In this document: one piece after another, positions 14,272 to 20,879 of the stretch
Layout: each line of letters opens with the position of its first letter
Numbering within the stretch: the first letter of the stretch is position 1
Virus record (IMG/VR): IMGVR_UViG_3300033151_000191
Span: 1 to 27,592 of that record
Source of the DNA: a virus
DNA: 27,592 nt
Strand: one strand, 5' to 3'
Position numbers and translations under genes: made by a program
Notes under the pieces: model-generated
Databases searched by the model: none
What the model was told of the DNA's origin: nothing
The model's input: the letters and a program-made list of their open reading frames with translations, nothing else

Positions 14272-14625
14272 ATGTCGAGATTAAAAATAAAAAACGGCGT
14301 TATTATGCAAGGTTTACAGGTAGCGATGCAGCCTGTATTAATTGAGGCTGCGCAACTGTGGGACGAAGAAGGTGAACAGTTGGTAGTAACCTCAGCGCTT
14401 GACGGCGAGCACTCACCAGGTAGTCTGCATTATTATGGCTATGCGCTAGACTTCAGAACACGTTATTTTGATGACCGCGTGGCTGTCAGGGCAGCTCGTA
14501 TGCTACAAGAGCGTCTAAATAGCACTAGTTTGCTAGGCGACGTCGACACCCACGGCTTATACACTGTAATATTTGAGAGAACCCATATTCACGTACAATA
14601 CAACGGAGTAACCCATGTCTACTAA
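14272..14625 (+). CDS. M15-family zinc peptidase (endolysin-like)
   Basis: 117 residues with a strong AAGGTGA site. The core SALDGEHSPGSLHYYGYALD (41-60) and HIHVQY (105-110) match the peptidase M15 / D-Ala-D-Ala carboxypeptidase fold seen in phage endolysins. His 53 and Asp 60 (SxHxxGxAxD) and His 107 are the expected zinc ligands, and Glu 102 or Asp nearby could act as catalytic base. Such enzymes cut peptidoglycan cross-links. There is no signal peptide, so release would need a holin; the small membrane protein at 23172 is one candidate. Its place among replication genes is odd for a lysis enzyme. A non-lytic role cannot be excluded. Confidence 0.82.
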   Translation: MSRLKIKNGVIMQGLQVAMQPVLIEAAQLWDEEGEQLVVTSALDGEHSPGSLHYYGYALDFRTRYFDDRVAVRAARMLQERLNSTSLLGDVDTHGLYTVIFERTHIHVQYNGVTHVY

Positions 14626-15433
14626 CATCGCGACAAAGAAACCACGCAAAATAACTAAAACCGACGAAGCTTGGAAAGGTTATATAGCTACAGGATTGCG
14701 TAAGACAGCTGAAGCCACGCTAGACACAGCGAAGCGTATAGCTTCCTTCAAAGCCAATATGTCTAAACCAGAAGAATTCCAAAGCAAAATGGATGAGTGG
14801 TTTAATATGAGTGCTGCCCACTTATCATACTGGTCACGTATAAATGAAAACATGCCGCGGTTTTTAGAAAATATCGCTGTGTTGCCAGCCAGTACCCGTA
14901 CATTGTATGAGCTTTCCGCACTAGACGACAGCTTATGGGATGAGTTGGTACAGACAGGTAAAATAAAAACCTCACTGACTGTAGACCAGGCTAAGGACCT
15001 TAAAACCGACGGAGGTATACGTAAGAAGGTTATGGCCGAATACGGTGATGCGGATAACTATTTAGATATTATAAATAAACTTAATAGTTTGTTAGAGAAC
15101 ACTGGTAATATACCTGAGGCCATAACAGAATTCTCAGCTTGGATTATAGACAATCCAGCGGAATATGACACGTTAGAAGTAGACGACGAGCCGTTAGTCG
15201 AACCAGAAGTTGTAAAAGAAGTGACCGGCGAGCTTCTACCTAAAGCTACGGCTACACCTGTAAAAGCTGCAGTTGTTACAGGGCCAACACCAGAACTTAG
15301 AGCTAAGTGTTTAGCTCTTTTTGGTATCTATACACACAAAACAATTGTTGATGATGAGGTTCTACGCTTCTTGGACAGACAAGCCGGAAGTGACGAAGCT
15401 AAATTAGCAGCAATTTCAACCTTAGAGGAATAA
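14615..15433 (+). CDS. Unknown 272-residue protein with ParB/DUF3102-like helical segment
   Basis: The ATG overlaps the peptidase gene end by 11 nt. Residues 15-80 are helical (KGYIATGLRKTAEATLDTAK, then DEWFNMSAAHLSYWSRI). Residues 85-125 read FLENIAVLPASTRTLYELSALDD...LVQTGKIKTSLTVDQAKDL, resembling the 'LP.s..TLYELa.l......a...G.I.p.mt...a' segment of phage and plasmid DNA-binding proteins such as DUF3102/ParB-like proteins. The C-terminal third is acidic and Pro/Val-rich, then ends in a small helical domain. A DNA-binding or regulatory role is plausible. The gene ends 2 nt before the next, so it is in the same operon. Confidence 0.65.
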   Translation: MSTNIATKKPRKITKTDEAWKGYIATGLRKTAEATLDTAKRIASFKANMSKPEEFQSKMDEWFNMSAAHLSYWSRINENMPRFLENIAVLPASTRTLYELSALDDSLWDELVQTGKIKTSLTVDQAKDLKTDGGIRKKVMAEYGDADNYLDIINKLNSLLENTGNIPEAITEFSAWIIDNPAEYDTLEVDDEPLVEPEVVKEVTGELLPKATATPVKAAVVTGPTPELRAKCLALFGIYTHKTIVDDEVLRFLDRQAGSDEAKLAAISTLEE

Positions 15434-15435
15434 TT

Positions 15436-16122
15436 ATGACGGAAACACACACACCATTATCTTGGTCAAGAGTAGCTGTTTACAGACAATGTCCTAGACA
15501 GTATGAAGCTAAGTTCTTAACTAAAGAGTATCCTGATGAGTCAGATAATCCAGCATTTGCTAAAGGTAACGCGGTACACTCTCAATTAGAGGCTTATATC
15601 AAGGCTTTAAAAGGTAGTAAAGTCAAACCAGTTATGGGTACTATAGCTACTAATCTGATAGGTGTTATTAATAGCTACTTTAAACGTATCGATGCTAATA
15701 ATATTCATGCTGAGAAGCAACTAGCGGTAGACTTAAACTACAAATCTGTGGGGTGGTTTACTGCAGATATAAAGTGGCGCGCGATTATCGATATGCTAGT
15801 CGAGACACGTGCTGACCGCTTACATGTGAATGACTTTAAAACTGGTAAAGTAAGGGATTATGACGACGACCGTGGACAGTTACATCTAACCGCTGTGCTT
15901 TTGTTTGAGTTATACCCGAAGGTAAATCAGATAACCTGCGCTTACTTATTCGCAGAGCATAAAGAAACCCGCACTGTAGTATTCCATCGAGAAGACCATG
16001 CTAAGAACAAAGCCGCCTTCGACTTGGAATGGTTAAGCATAAACGAAGACACTGATTTTAAAGCTGTTAAGAATAAGTACTGTTATTTCTGTGGTATTAA
16101 AGAGCAGTGTGAATTCGGGTGA
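15436..16122 (+). CDS. Cas4/RecB-like PD-(D/E)XK nuclease with iron-sulphur-type cysteines
   Basis: 228 residues, AGAGGA before the ATG. It opens with LSWSRVAVYRQCPRQYEAKF, the usual start of RecB-family (PDDEXK_1) nucleases. Catalytic-type residues are His 48 (GNAVHSQLE), Asp 119 (AIIDMLVE) and Asp 133/Lys 135 (NDFKTGK), then a QLHLTAV helix. Cys 19 with Cys 216, Cys 219 and Cys 225 (YCYFCGIKEQC) is the one-plus-three arrangement that holds a 4Fe-4S cluster in Cas4 and AddB-type nucleases. The expected activity is ssDNA end processing, with a role in phage recombination or replication. It is followed at once by a VRR-NUC nuclease and a helicase. No Cas1/Cas2 or repeat array is present, so it is not a CRISPR gene here. 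Confidence 0.88.
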   Translation: MTETHTPLSWSRVAVYRQCPRQYEAKFLTKEYPDESDNPAFAKGNAVHSQLEAYIKALKGSKVKPVMGTIATNLIGVINSYFKRIDANNIHAEKQLAVDLNYKSVGWFTADIKWRAIIDMLVETRADRLHVNDFKTGKVRDYDDDRGQLHLTAVLLFELYPKVNQITCAYLFAEHKETRTVVFHREDHAKNKAAFDLEWLSINEDTDFKAVKNKYCYFCGIKEQCEFG

Positions 16123-16415
16123 AGGAGTCAGTAGTACAGAAGAAGCTTATGGATGCGATTAAGGAGTCGTTTCCTGACGCTAAAGTACGTAAGATTCACC
16201 AGTCTATGTACTCACAGGGAGGTATACTAGATATAGTATGCTGTATAAAGTCTAAGTATGTCGATATAGAAGTAAAGACAGAAAGTGGTACGCTCTCACG
16301 GCTGCAGCAACGAGAGCTAGCCGCCACCAGTTTAGCTGGCGGCATAGGATTAACTTGTTATGGCCAGAGAGGTATAAAAGATGTCATACAAATTCTTAGG
16401 AATGAAACCGTATGA
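16119..16415 (+). CDS. VRR-NUC domain nuclease
   Basis: 98 residues starting at GTG (GTGA overlap with the previous stop). The VRR-NUC signature is visible: Gln 7 and Lys 9 in the first helix, GGILDIV (Asp 38), DIEVK (Glu 51, Lys 53) and LSRLQQRE (Gln 63-64). Stand-alone VRR-NUC proteins in phages are small PD-(D/E)XK-type endonucleases, and the family is known for activity on branched DNA. It overlaps the next gene by 35 nt and lies between two other DNA-processing genes, which suits a role in resolving replication or recombination intermediates. Confidence 0.88.
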   Translation: MKESVVQKKLMDAIKESFPDAKVRKIHQSMYSQGGILDIVCCIKSKYVDIEVKTESGTLSRLQQRELAATSLAGGIGLTCYGQRGIKDVIQILRNETV

Positions 16416-17715
16416 GAAGCAACTACAAGTTATTAAGTTCATGCTTAATAACAAGCGCGGCTATAACTTCTCAGACTTAGGGAGCGGTAAGACAGCTGCT
16501 ACCTTATGGTTTTGTGATATTTTGTTTGAAGCTAAGAAGATTAAAAAAGTACTTATTGTATGTCCGTTATCTATAATGCAAGCTGTGTGGGCTGAAGAAA
16601 TAAAGAATGTCACGCCTAATCGTAGTTACAGTATAGTACACGGACCTAAGGACAAACGACTAAAGGCTTTAAAAAAACCAGCTCATTTTTATATTATCAA
16701 CACTGATGGTGTGCGCTATTATTACAATGAGTTGATAGCAACCGGCTTTGACGTTGTTATACTAGACGAGGTGGATGGGTTTAAAAATCCAAGCAGTAAG
16801 CGCTCTAAGTATATGAAGGTGATAGCTAGTAAGGCTAGAGCTTGTTATGGTTTAACAGGCACACCCATGGGTAATTCGCCTGAAGAAGCTTTCGGCATAG
16901 GTAAAGTGGTTAATCCGGCCAATCTGCCAACGCCTTATATAACTACGTGGCGTCAGTTAACCATGATACAAATTGCAGCTTATACCTATATACCGGTGCA
17001 CAATGCTGAGGAGATAGTGCACAAAGCTCTACAACCAGCTATAAGATTTAAGCTATCAGACTGCGCCGAGATACCTGATATAGTGTACGAGTATAGAGAA
17101 TTTAAAATGGATAAGGACCAGGAAAAACTATACAAAGAAATATTCACTCATCAGGTAGCAGAGTATAATAGTGGAACTATAGTAGCAGCTACCGCCGGTA
17201 TAAAGTTCAACAAACTACTACAGATAGCGTCAGGCGCTGTGTACGACGAGGCTGGTAATACTATAGCCTTGCCTATTAAGGATAAAGTACAAGAAGTTTT
17301 GCATATACAAAAACAGGCTGGGCAGTTAATAGTTTTCGCTCAGTTTGTAAGTATATTAGAAAAGCTTGCAGAGGTTTTACCTAACTCTAGAGTTATATAT
17401 GGTAAAATCAGTCAGACAAAACGAGCTTCTATATTAGCTGATTTTAAAGCTGGTAAGTTTGATATACTTATCGCTCAGCCTAGAGTAGCAGCTCACGGTT
17501 TGAATTTACAGTTTGTACATACTGTTGTATTCTTCGGCCCTATTGTAGGTAATAACTATTATAGACAAGCTATAGGACGAGTAAGGAGGTCCGGACAAAA
17601 ACACAAACAGGTTATAATTAACTTCTTTTCTGCGCCTGTAGAAAAGAAGTTGTACAAGACGCTGGAAACTAAGAACGTATCCAGCGAATTACTATTAAGC
17701 ATGTATGAGGACTAA
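16381..17715 (+). CDS. SNF2-like superfamily 2 DNA helicase/translocase
   Basis: 444 residues; AGAGAGG stands before ATG 16381, inside the VRR-NUC gene. Motifs in order are: Q-like MKPYEKQLQVI (8-18), Walker A DLGSGKT (32-38), motif Ia VLIVCPLSI, DEAH-box position ILDEVDGFKN (127-136), LTGTPMGN (158-165), motif V AHGLNLQ and motif VI QAIGRVRRSGQ. The LDExxxxKN and GRxxRxGQ signatures place it among SNF2-type translocases common in phages. These move along duplex DNA or remodel joints rather than acting as the main fork helicase. It probably works with the two nucleases upstream. Confidence 0.93.
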   Translation: MSYKFLGMKPYEKQLQVIKFMLNNKRGYNFSDLGSGKTAATLWFCDILFEAKKIKKVLIVCPLSIMQAVWAEEIKNVTPNRSYSIVHGPKDKRLKALKKPAHFYIINTDGVRYYYNELIATGFDVVILDEVDGFKNPSSKRSKYMKVIASKARACYGLTGTPMGNSPEEAFGIGKVVNPANLPTPYITTWRQLTMIQIAAYTYIPVHNAEEIVHKALQPAIRFKLSDCAEIPDIVYEYREFKMDKDQEKLYKEIFTHQVAEYNSGTIVAATAGIKFNKLLQIASGAVYDEAGNTIALPIKDKVQEVLHIQKQAGQLIVFAQFVSILEKLAEVLPNSRVIYGKISQTKRASILADFKAGKFDILIAQPRVAAHGLNLQFVHTVVFFGPIVGNNYYRQAIGRVRRSGQKHKQVIINFFSAPVEKKLYKTLETKNVSSELLLSMYED

Positions 17716-17719
17716 AAAA

Positions 17720-18112
17720 ATGGCTAAAATAGACGAGTTAGTAGATCGATTCATTGACTTACGTGACCAGGTGTCACACAAAACGAAGAAGCTAAAGGAC
17801 TTCAAAGCAAAGTGTAAAGTAGAGCAAGACAGTATAGAGCTAGAGCTGATAGCTTTCAGCGAAGAGCTTGGCGTTAATAGTTTTGCTACAGCTAGCGGTA
17901 CAGCGTTCAGAACAGAGAAAACCTACGCTAAAATGTTATCTGGTACTAAGCGTATAGAGTACGCTATAGAGTCAGGCGATTTTAGCTTGTTCACCAGTCA
18001 TATTAACAAGCTACACGCTATTGAGCTAGCTGAAAATGGTATAGGCGAAGACGTGACAGGTGTAGTAATAGAACGTGAAACAGTAATCCAAATAAGAAAA
18101 GGAACAAAGTAA
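17720..18112 (+). CDS. Unknown 130-residue protein, Gam-like N-terminal coiled coil
   Basis: I take ATG 17720 because GAGG lies about 10 nt upstream; an upstream ATG at 17705, inside the helicase gene, has no site. Residues 1-50 are a charged coiled coil (DELVDRFIDLRDQVSHKTKK, then FKAKCKVEQDSIELELIAF). They are followed by LGVNSFATASGTAFRTEKT and a helical end with ENGIGEDVTGVVIERETVIQIRKG. A helical hairpin followed by 'g...f.t..Gt..r' is seen in small phage proteins near ssDNA-binding genes, and loosely recalls host-nuclease-inhibiting Gam proteins. The stop overlaps the next start (TAATG). The function is not assigned. Confidence 0.65.
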   Translation: MAKIDELVDRFIDLRDQVSHKTKKLKDFKAKCKVEQDSIELELIAFSEELGVNSFATASGTAFRTEKTYAKMLSGTKRIEYAIESGDFSLFTSHINKLHAIELAENGIGEDVTGVVIERETVIQIRKGTK

Positions 18113-18921
18113 TGGCAATATCTGCAAAAGTAAAAGCGATGCTAGCGGCGTCGCAAGTGACAACTACAGAAGAAATGGAAGGCACAAGTGGTGGAGTGTC
18201 TAGAATAACGCTTCGCAAGTCTAAGTTCACGCTGAAACATGATGGCGAAGAGAATGTGCTGAAAGACCCCCATTTGGATGTTGTGATTTTAAGTATATCC
18301 CCTAAAATAGGATTCACACATACGTACTACGAAGCAGGCTACACACCAGGTGCTGCAGAAGCGCCGGACTGCTCGTCTCTTAATGGCACACATCCAGATA
18401 GAGGAGTTGGACAGCCACAGTCTGATTTGTGCCGTAAGTGCCCGCAACAAGTGTGGGGCTCGGCGAAAAGCATGAGTGGTGGTAAAGCTAAAGCCTGTAA
18501 GGATAGTAAACATTTATATGTTAAACTGGCTGAGGAGCTAGACGATGATGCGGCACCTATCTACCTTTTAAACGTAACCATTATGTCTCTAAGAGCGTTC
18601 GGGGCTTACGGTAAAGCTTTACACAAAGATGGTATTACTACCCCTGTTATCGTAATAACACGACTAGAGTTTGATGATGCGGCTGATGTACCAGTGCTCA
18701 CATTCGAAAACTTAGGTTTGTTAGATGATGATAGTTGCGAGTTAGCTATTAACCAGTCAGTGGCACATGGCGAAGAACTACATCTCACACTATCTCAAGC
18801 TTCAAGCGCTGCTTTAGAGGCCGACCCAGGAACTAAGGCTATAGAGCAGAGCAAAGAGATATTAGGCATTAAAAAAGACTTGCCAGATGACGACATAGAC
18901 AGTGTCACGCAAAATTGGTAA
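18112..18921 (+). CDS. Putative ssDNA-binding protein with zinc-finger-like cysteines
   Basis: 269 residues, TAATG overlap with the previous gene. The middle holds CSSLNGTHPD..., CRKCPQQVWGSAKSMSGGKAKAC (Cys cluster at about 89, 108, 111 and 126), a metal-site-like layout with basic surroundings. It is followed by beta-rich segments (LYVKLAEELDDDAAPIYLLN, then PVIVITRLEF). The C-terminus is acidic and ends DDDIDSVTQNW, that is, an acidic tail with a terminal aromatic, as in T7 gp2.5 and related ssDNA-binding proteins. That, plus the place among replication genes, suggests a single-strand binding role. I do not recognise a named family, so this is inference. Confidence 0.7.
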   Translation: MAISAKVKAMLAASQVTTTEEMEGTSGGVSRITLRKSKFTLKHDGEENVLKDPHLDVVILSISPKIGFTHTYYEAGYTPGAAEAPDCSSLNGTHPDRGVGQPQSDLCRKCPQQVWGSAKSMSGGKAKACKDSKHLYVKLAEELDDDAAPIYLLNVTIMSLRAFGAYGKALHKDGITTPVIVITRLEFDDAADVPVLTFENLGLLDDDSCELAINQSVAHGEELHLTLSQASSAALEADPGTKAIEQSKEILGIKKDLPDDDIDSVTQNW

Positions 18922-19354
18922 GTTACTTTATAAGTACATAGGTCTTCACGGTAGACATACTGTGTTTACAGGCGGCTCTATAAAAGAGTCGCTGCTCTAC
19001 TGTGACACATCTATTCTATTAATGCTGTGGTGCTTAGCGGATGGAGGTGAGACTACTATACCAGAATTGTTAAAATCAGATTTTGTATATACAAAATCTG
19101 ATTTTAACCTGTTAAAAATCGCGACGCTATATAATAAGTATGACGTCCTTTATAATTGTAATGCAGTGGCTAATCTGTATAATAACTTATTAGTCAGAGG
19201 TATAACAATAAACGAAGTACTAAGCGCTAAGCATGACTTAGAGCAGTACTTTATAACTAAGTACAGTTTAAAATCACTAGAGGTGATATATGAGTTCGAC
19301 GAAAACGAGATTTGGGAAAGCTGTAGAGTTCAATCGAGAAGTGTTAGGGTTTAA
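18902..19354 (+). CDS. Unknown 150-residue protein carrying a 40-bp palindrome
   Basis: The longest frame starts at GTG 18902, overlapping the previous gene by 20 nt; no clear ribosome site is seen. The stop overlaps the next gene by 65 nt. The protein is rich in Leu, Tyr and Asn (IATLYNKYDVLYNCNAVANL) and probably helical, with no signal or membrane segment and no recognised family. Its residues 57-69 are encoded by a perfect 40-bp palindrome and so read LLKSDF...KSDFNLLK. The gene fills what would otherwise be a 370-nt gap. A regulatory non-coding region with a chance frame is the alternative. Confidence 0.5.
   Translation: MSRKIGKLLYKYIGLHGRHTVFTGGSIKESLLYCDTSILLMLWCLADGGETTIPELLKSDFVYTKSDFNLLKIATLYNKYDVLYNCNAVANLYNNLLVRGITINEVLSAKHDLEQYFITKYSLKSLEVIYEFDENEIWESCRVQSRSVRV
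19069..19108. repeat. 40-bp perfect palindrome centred on TTTGTATATACAAA (copy 4)
   Basis: Each 20-bp half is GTTAAAATCAGATTTTGTAT with no spacer. The inner 14 bp equal the palindrome found upstream of three genes. It lies within a reading frame, 180 nt before the MazG-kinase gene. Confidence 0.85.
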
Positions 19355-20138
19355 ACCGCCACAAACCGCTTCAGCCTTACTTAAACGTGATGGCCAGATA
19401 AGCGTTATGCAACTGATGGAGGAAGCTACAGAGCTAGGCGACGCTGTTATAGAAGACTCTTTAACAGACCAAGTTGACGCTTTAGTAGATTCAATTTACT
19501 TCGCTTACGGCACCTTATTTAAAATGGGTATTAGAGAGCACGTGCTAGATGAGATATTCGAAGTAGTACATAGCGCTAACATGACTAAGGCTATAGGTGT
19601 GAAAAAAGGTCGTGAGGTGGAAGGTGCAGTAGATGCTATCAAGCCTAAAGGTTGGGTTGGGCCGGAAGAACAAATTGCAAAAATTCTAGATAGACCTAAC
19701 AAGTCCATCGTTCTAGAGGGTCCTAACGGTGCCGGTAAATCAGCTCTAGCTAAACACTTAGCTTTGAAGTATAATTTACCAGTGGTGCATACCATAAAAC
19801 CTAAAAATTACCCTCAGCTTGTAGTTAGCCAACAATTGTCTTGTTGTGAAGAAGGGTGCAAAGCTATCTTTGACCGCTGTCAGGCTATATCAGGCTTAGT
19901 TTATAGTGGTGCAGGCGACCTGTTAGACGCTAAGCGCTTAGCTGATGAAGCTATAGTTATATACTGTACAGCCGACGGTGAGCGCGATGTGGACAAGCCT
20001 CACTATGACACAGAGCTAGTAGAAGCGACAAAGGACCAAAAAGCGATAAGAGCTAAGTACGAAGAAGTCATGGGTGTAATACCACATATAAAATTTAATT
20101 TTAAACAAAGTGAATATAGTAGTTTACAACTGAAGTAA
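19290..20138 (+). CDS. Fusion of MazG-like pyrophosphohydrolase and P-loop (d)NMP kinase
   Basis: 282 residues; AGAGGTGATAT stands before the ATG. The N-terminal ~130 residues match MazG-like/PRA-PH all-alpha pyrophosphohydrolases: Glu 44, Glu 45 and Glu 48 in QLMEEATELGDA, then Asp 63 and Asp 67 in QVDALVDSIYFAYG, and the later NMTK...GREVEGAVDAIKPKGW typical of phage members. From about 138 a kinase begins: SIVLEGPNGAGKSALAKHLA (P-loop 144-151), DRCQAISGLVYSG (about 195-207, like the DR..xS motif of thymidylate kinase) and YCTADGERD. The kinase half is short (about 145 residues) and lacks an obvious full lid. Probable roles are cleaving non-canonical or host (d)NTPs and phosphorylating a deoxynucleotide for phage synthesis. 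Confidence 0.82.
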   Translation: MSSTKTRFGKAVEFNREVLGFKPPQTASALLKRDGQISVMQLMEEATELGDAVIEDSLTDQVDALVDSIYFAYGTLFKMGIREHVLDEIFEVVHSANMTKAIGVKKGREVEGAVDAIKPKGWVGPEEQIAKILDRPNKSIVLEGPNGAGKSALAKHLALKYNLPVVHTIKPKNYPQLVVSQQLSCCEEGCKAIFDRCQAISGLVYSGAGDLLDAKRLADEAIVIYCTADGERDVDKPHYDTELVEATKDQKAIRAKYEEVMGVIPHIKFNFKQSEYSSLQLK

Positions 20139-20151
20139 AATGTGATATAAT
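20123..20151 (+). promoter_or_regulatory. Sigma70-type promoter before the acidic-tail protein
   Basis: TTTACA (20123-20128), 17 bp, TATAAT (20146-20151), 60 nt before the ATG at 20211. It overlaps the end of the MazG-kinase gene. The spacer GAAGTAAAATGTGA resembles that of the other rightward promoters. Confidence 0.75.
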
Positions 20152-20210
20152 AGATTTATCTTATAAGAATAAGATTTTTGATTTTAATACAACAAAAGAG
20201 AGAAATAAAA

Positions 20211-20813
20211 ATGCCAAAAGATGAAAATAAGTTCTTGTCTGTTTACGAAGAAAACAAAGACCTGTCTGAAGATGAAATTGTATTAGCTATTCATGGTGCC
20301 GCTGATGGTGACTTAACCATTAAAGAAGCTCAATCTGAATATTATGCTATTGCTGTAAGCGTCGGTGCTGTACTAACTCCAGCAGCACGTAAGGCTAAAT
20401 GGGTGGCAGAAACCGTCGAATTGGACATGAACCTAGATAGCGATATTAGTAAAGCAGAATCATGCGGTGCAGGTCTAGGTATCGGTGAGACAACTGTAAC
20501 TAAGTACATTAAAGCTCTAGCTTCTAAGCAAGGTGTTAAGTTACCAGATAGTGTATCTAAGTCGCGAGCTGATTCTATGTCAGGTCAACTAACTAGCTGG
20601 TTCAAGGACAACATCAACGCGTCTAAAGAAGATATTCTTGCTAAGGCTAAAGAGTTAGGGCTTAGCGATACGTCAGCTAAGTACTACGTTAACGTATACA
20701 AGCTGGTAGTTGAAGTGATTAAGGCTCAGACGCCTGAAGAACTTGAAGAAGAACTTGAAGAAGAACTTGAAGAAGAACTTGAAGAAGAACTTGAAGAAGA
20801 ACTTGAAGACTAG
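20211..20813 (+). CDS. Unknown 200-residue protein with highly acidic repeat tail
   Basis: I take ATG 20211 after AAGAGAGAAAT; a TTG 33 nt upstream is less likely. It has three helical units: residues ~17-50 (SEDEIVLAIHGAADGDLTIK), a middle region with IGETTVTKYIKALASKQG, and ~124-170 (MSGQLTSWFKDNINASKEDI, then LSDTSAKYYVNVYKLVVEV). The first and last units resemble the 126-residue protein at 6229, so the two are likely paralogues. The C-terminus is six copies of EELE plus D, a strong negative tail such as ssDNA-binding or DNA-mimic proteins carry. The gene has its own promoter and a strong terminator right after it, so it forms a single-gene unit and may be highly expressed. Confidence 0.72.
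   Translation: MPKDENKFLSVYEENKDLSEDEIVLAIHGAADGDLTIKEAQSEYYAIAVSVGAVLTPAARKAKWVAETVELDMNLDSDISKAESCGAGLGIGETTVTKYIKALASKQGVKLPDSVSKSRADSMSGQLTSWFKDNINASKEDILAKAKELGLSDTSAKYYVNVYKLVVEVIKAQTPEELEEELEEELEEELEEELEEELED
20736..20807 (+). repeat. 12-nt tandem repeat x 6 (GAAGAACTTGAA)
   Basis: Encodes the EELE tail. The repeat copies appear identical, so it probably expands and contracts by slippage. Confidence 0.9.
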
Positions 20814-20835
20814 CAGTTAACTTTTAGCGTTATAG

Positions 20836-20859
20836 CAAAACCGACTTATGTCGGTTTTG
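20836..20859 (+). terminator. Intrinsic terminator after the acidic-tail gene
   Basis: A 10-bp perfect stem, CAAAACCGAC / GTCGGTTTTG, with loop TTAT and TTATATT following. It lies 23 nt after the stop and 21 nt before the next gene. Confidence 0.8.
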
Positions 20860-20879
20860 TTATATTAGGAGTAATAGAA

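Larger units (their letters stand above)
14181..14276 (+). repeat. 96-nt duplicated promoter/leader, copy 2
   Basis: The second copy of 11926-12021. The four differences are two adjacent pairs, at 14210-14211 and at 14225-14226. The copies bracket the coiled-coil gene and polymerase gene as direct repeats. Confidence 0.9.

Noticed and set aside
15436-16122. Cas4-like gene as part of a CRISPR system
   Set aside because: No repeat-spacer array and no Cas1 or Cas2 gene in the window. Stand-alone Cas4/RecB-like nucleases are common in phages.
20178-20210. TTG at 20178 as start of the acidic-tail gene
   Set aside because: The ATG at 20211 has a purine-rich site (AAGAGAGAAAT) and a normal start; the upstream extension is AT-rich leader.
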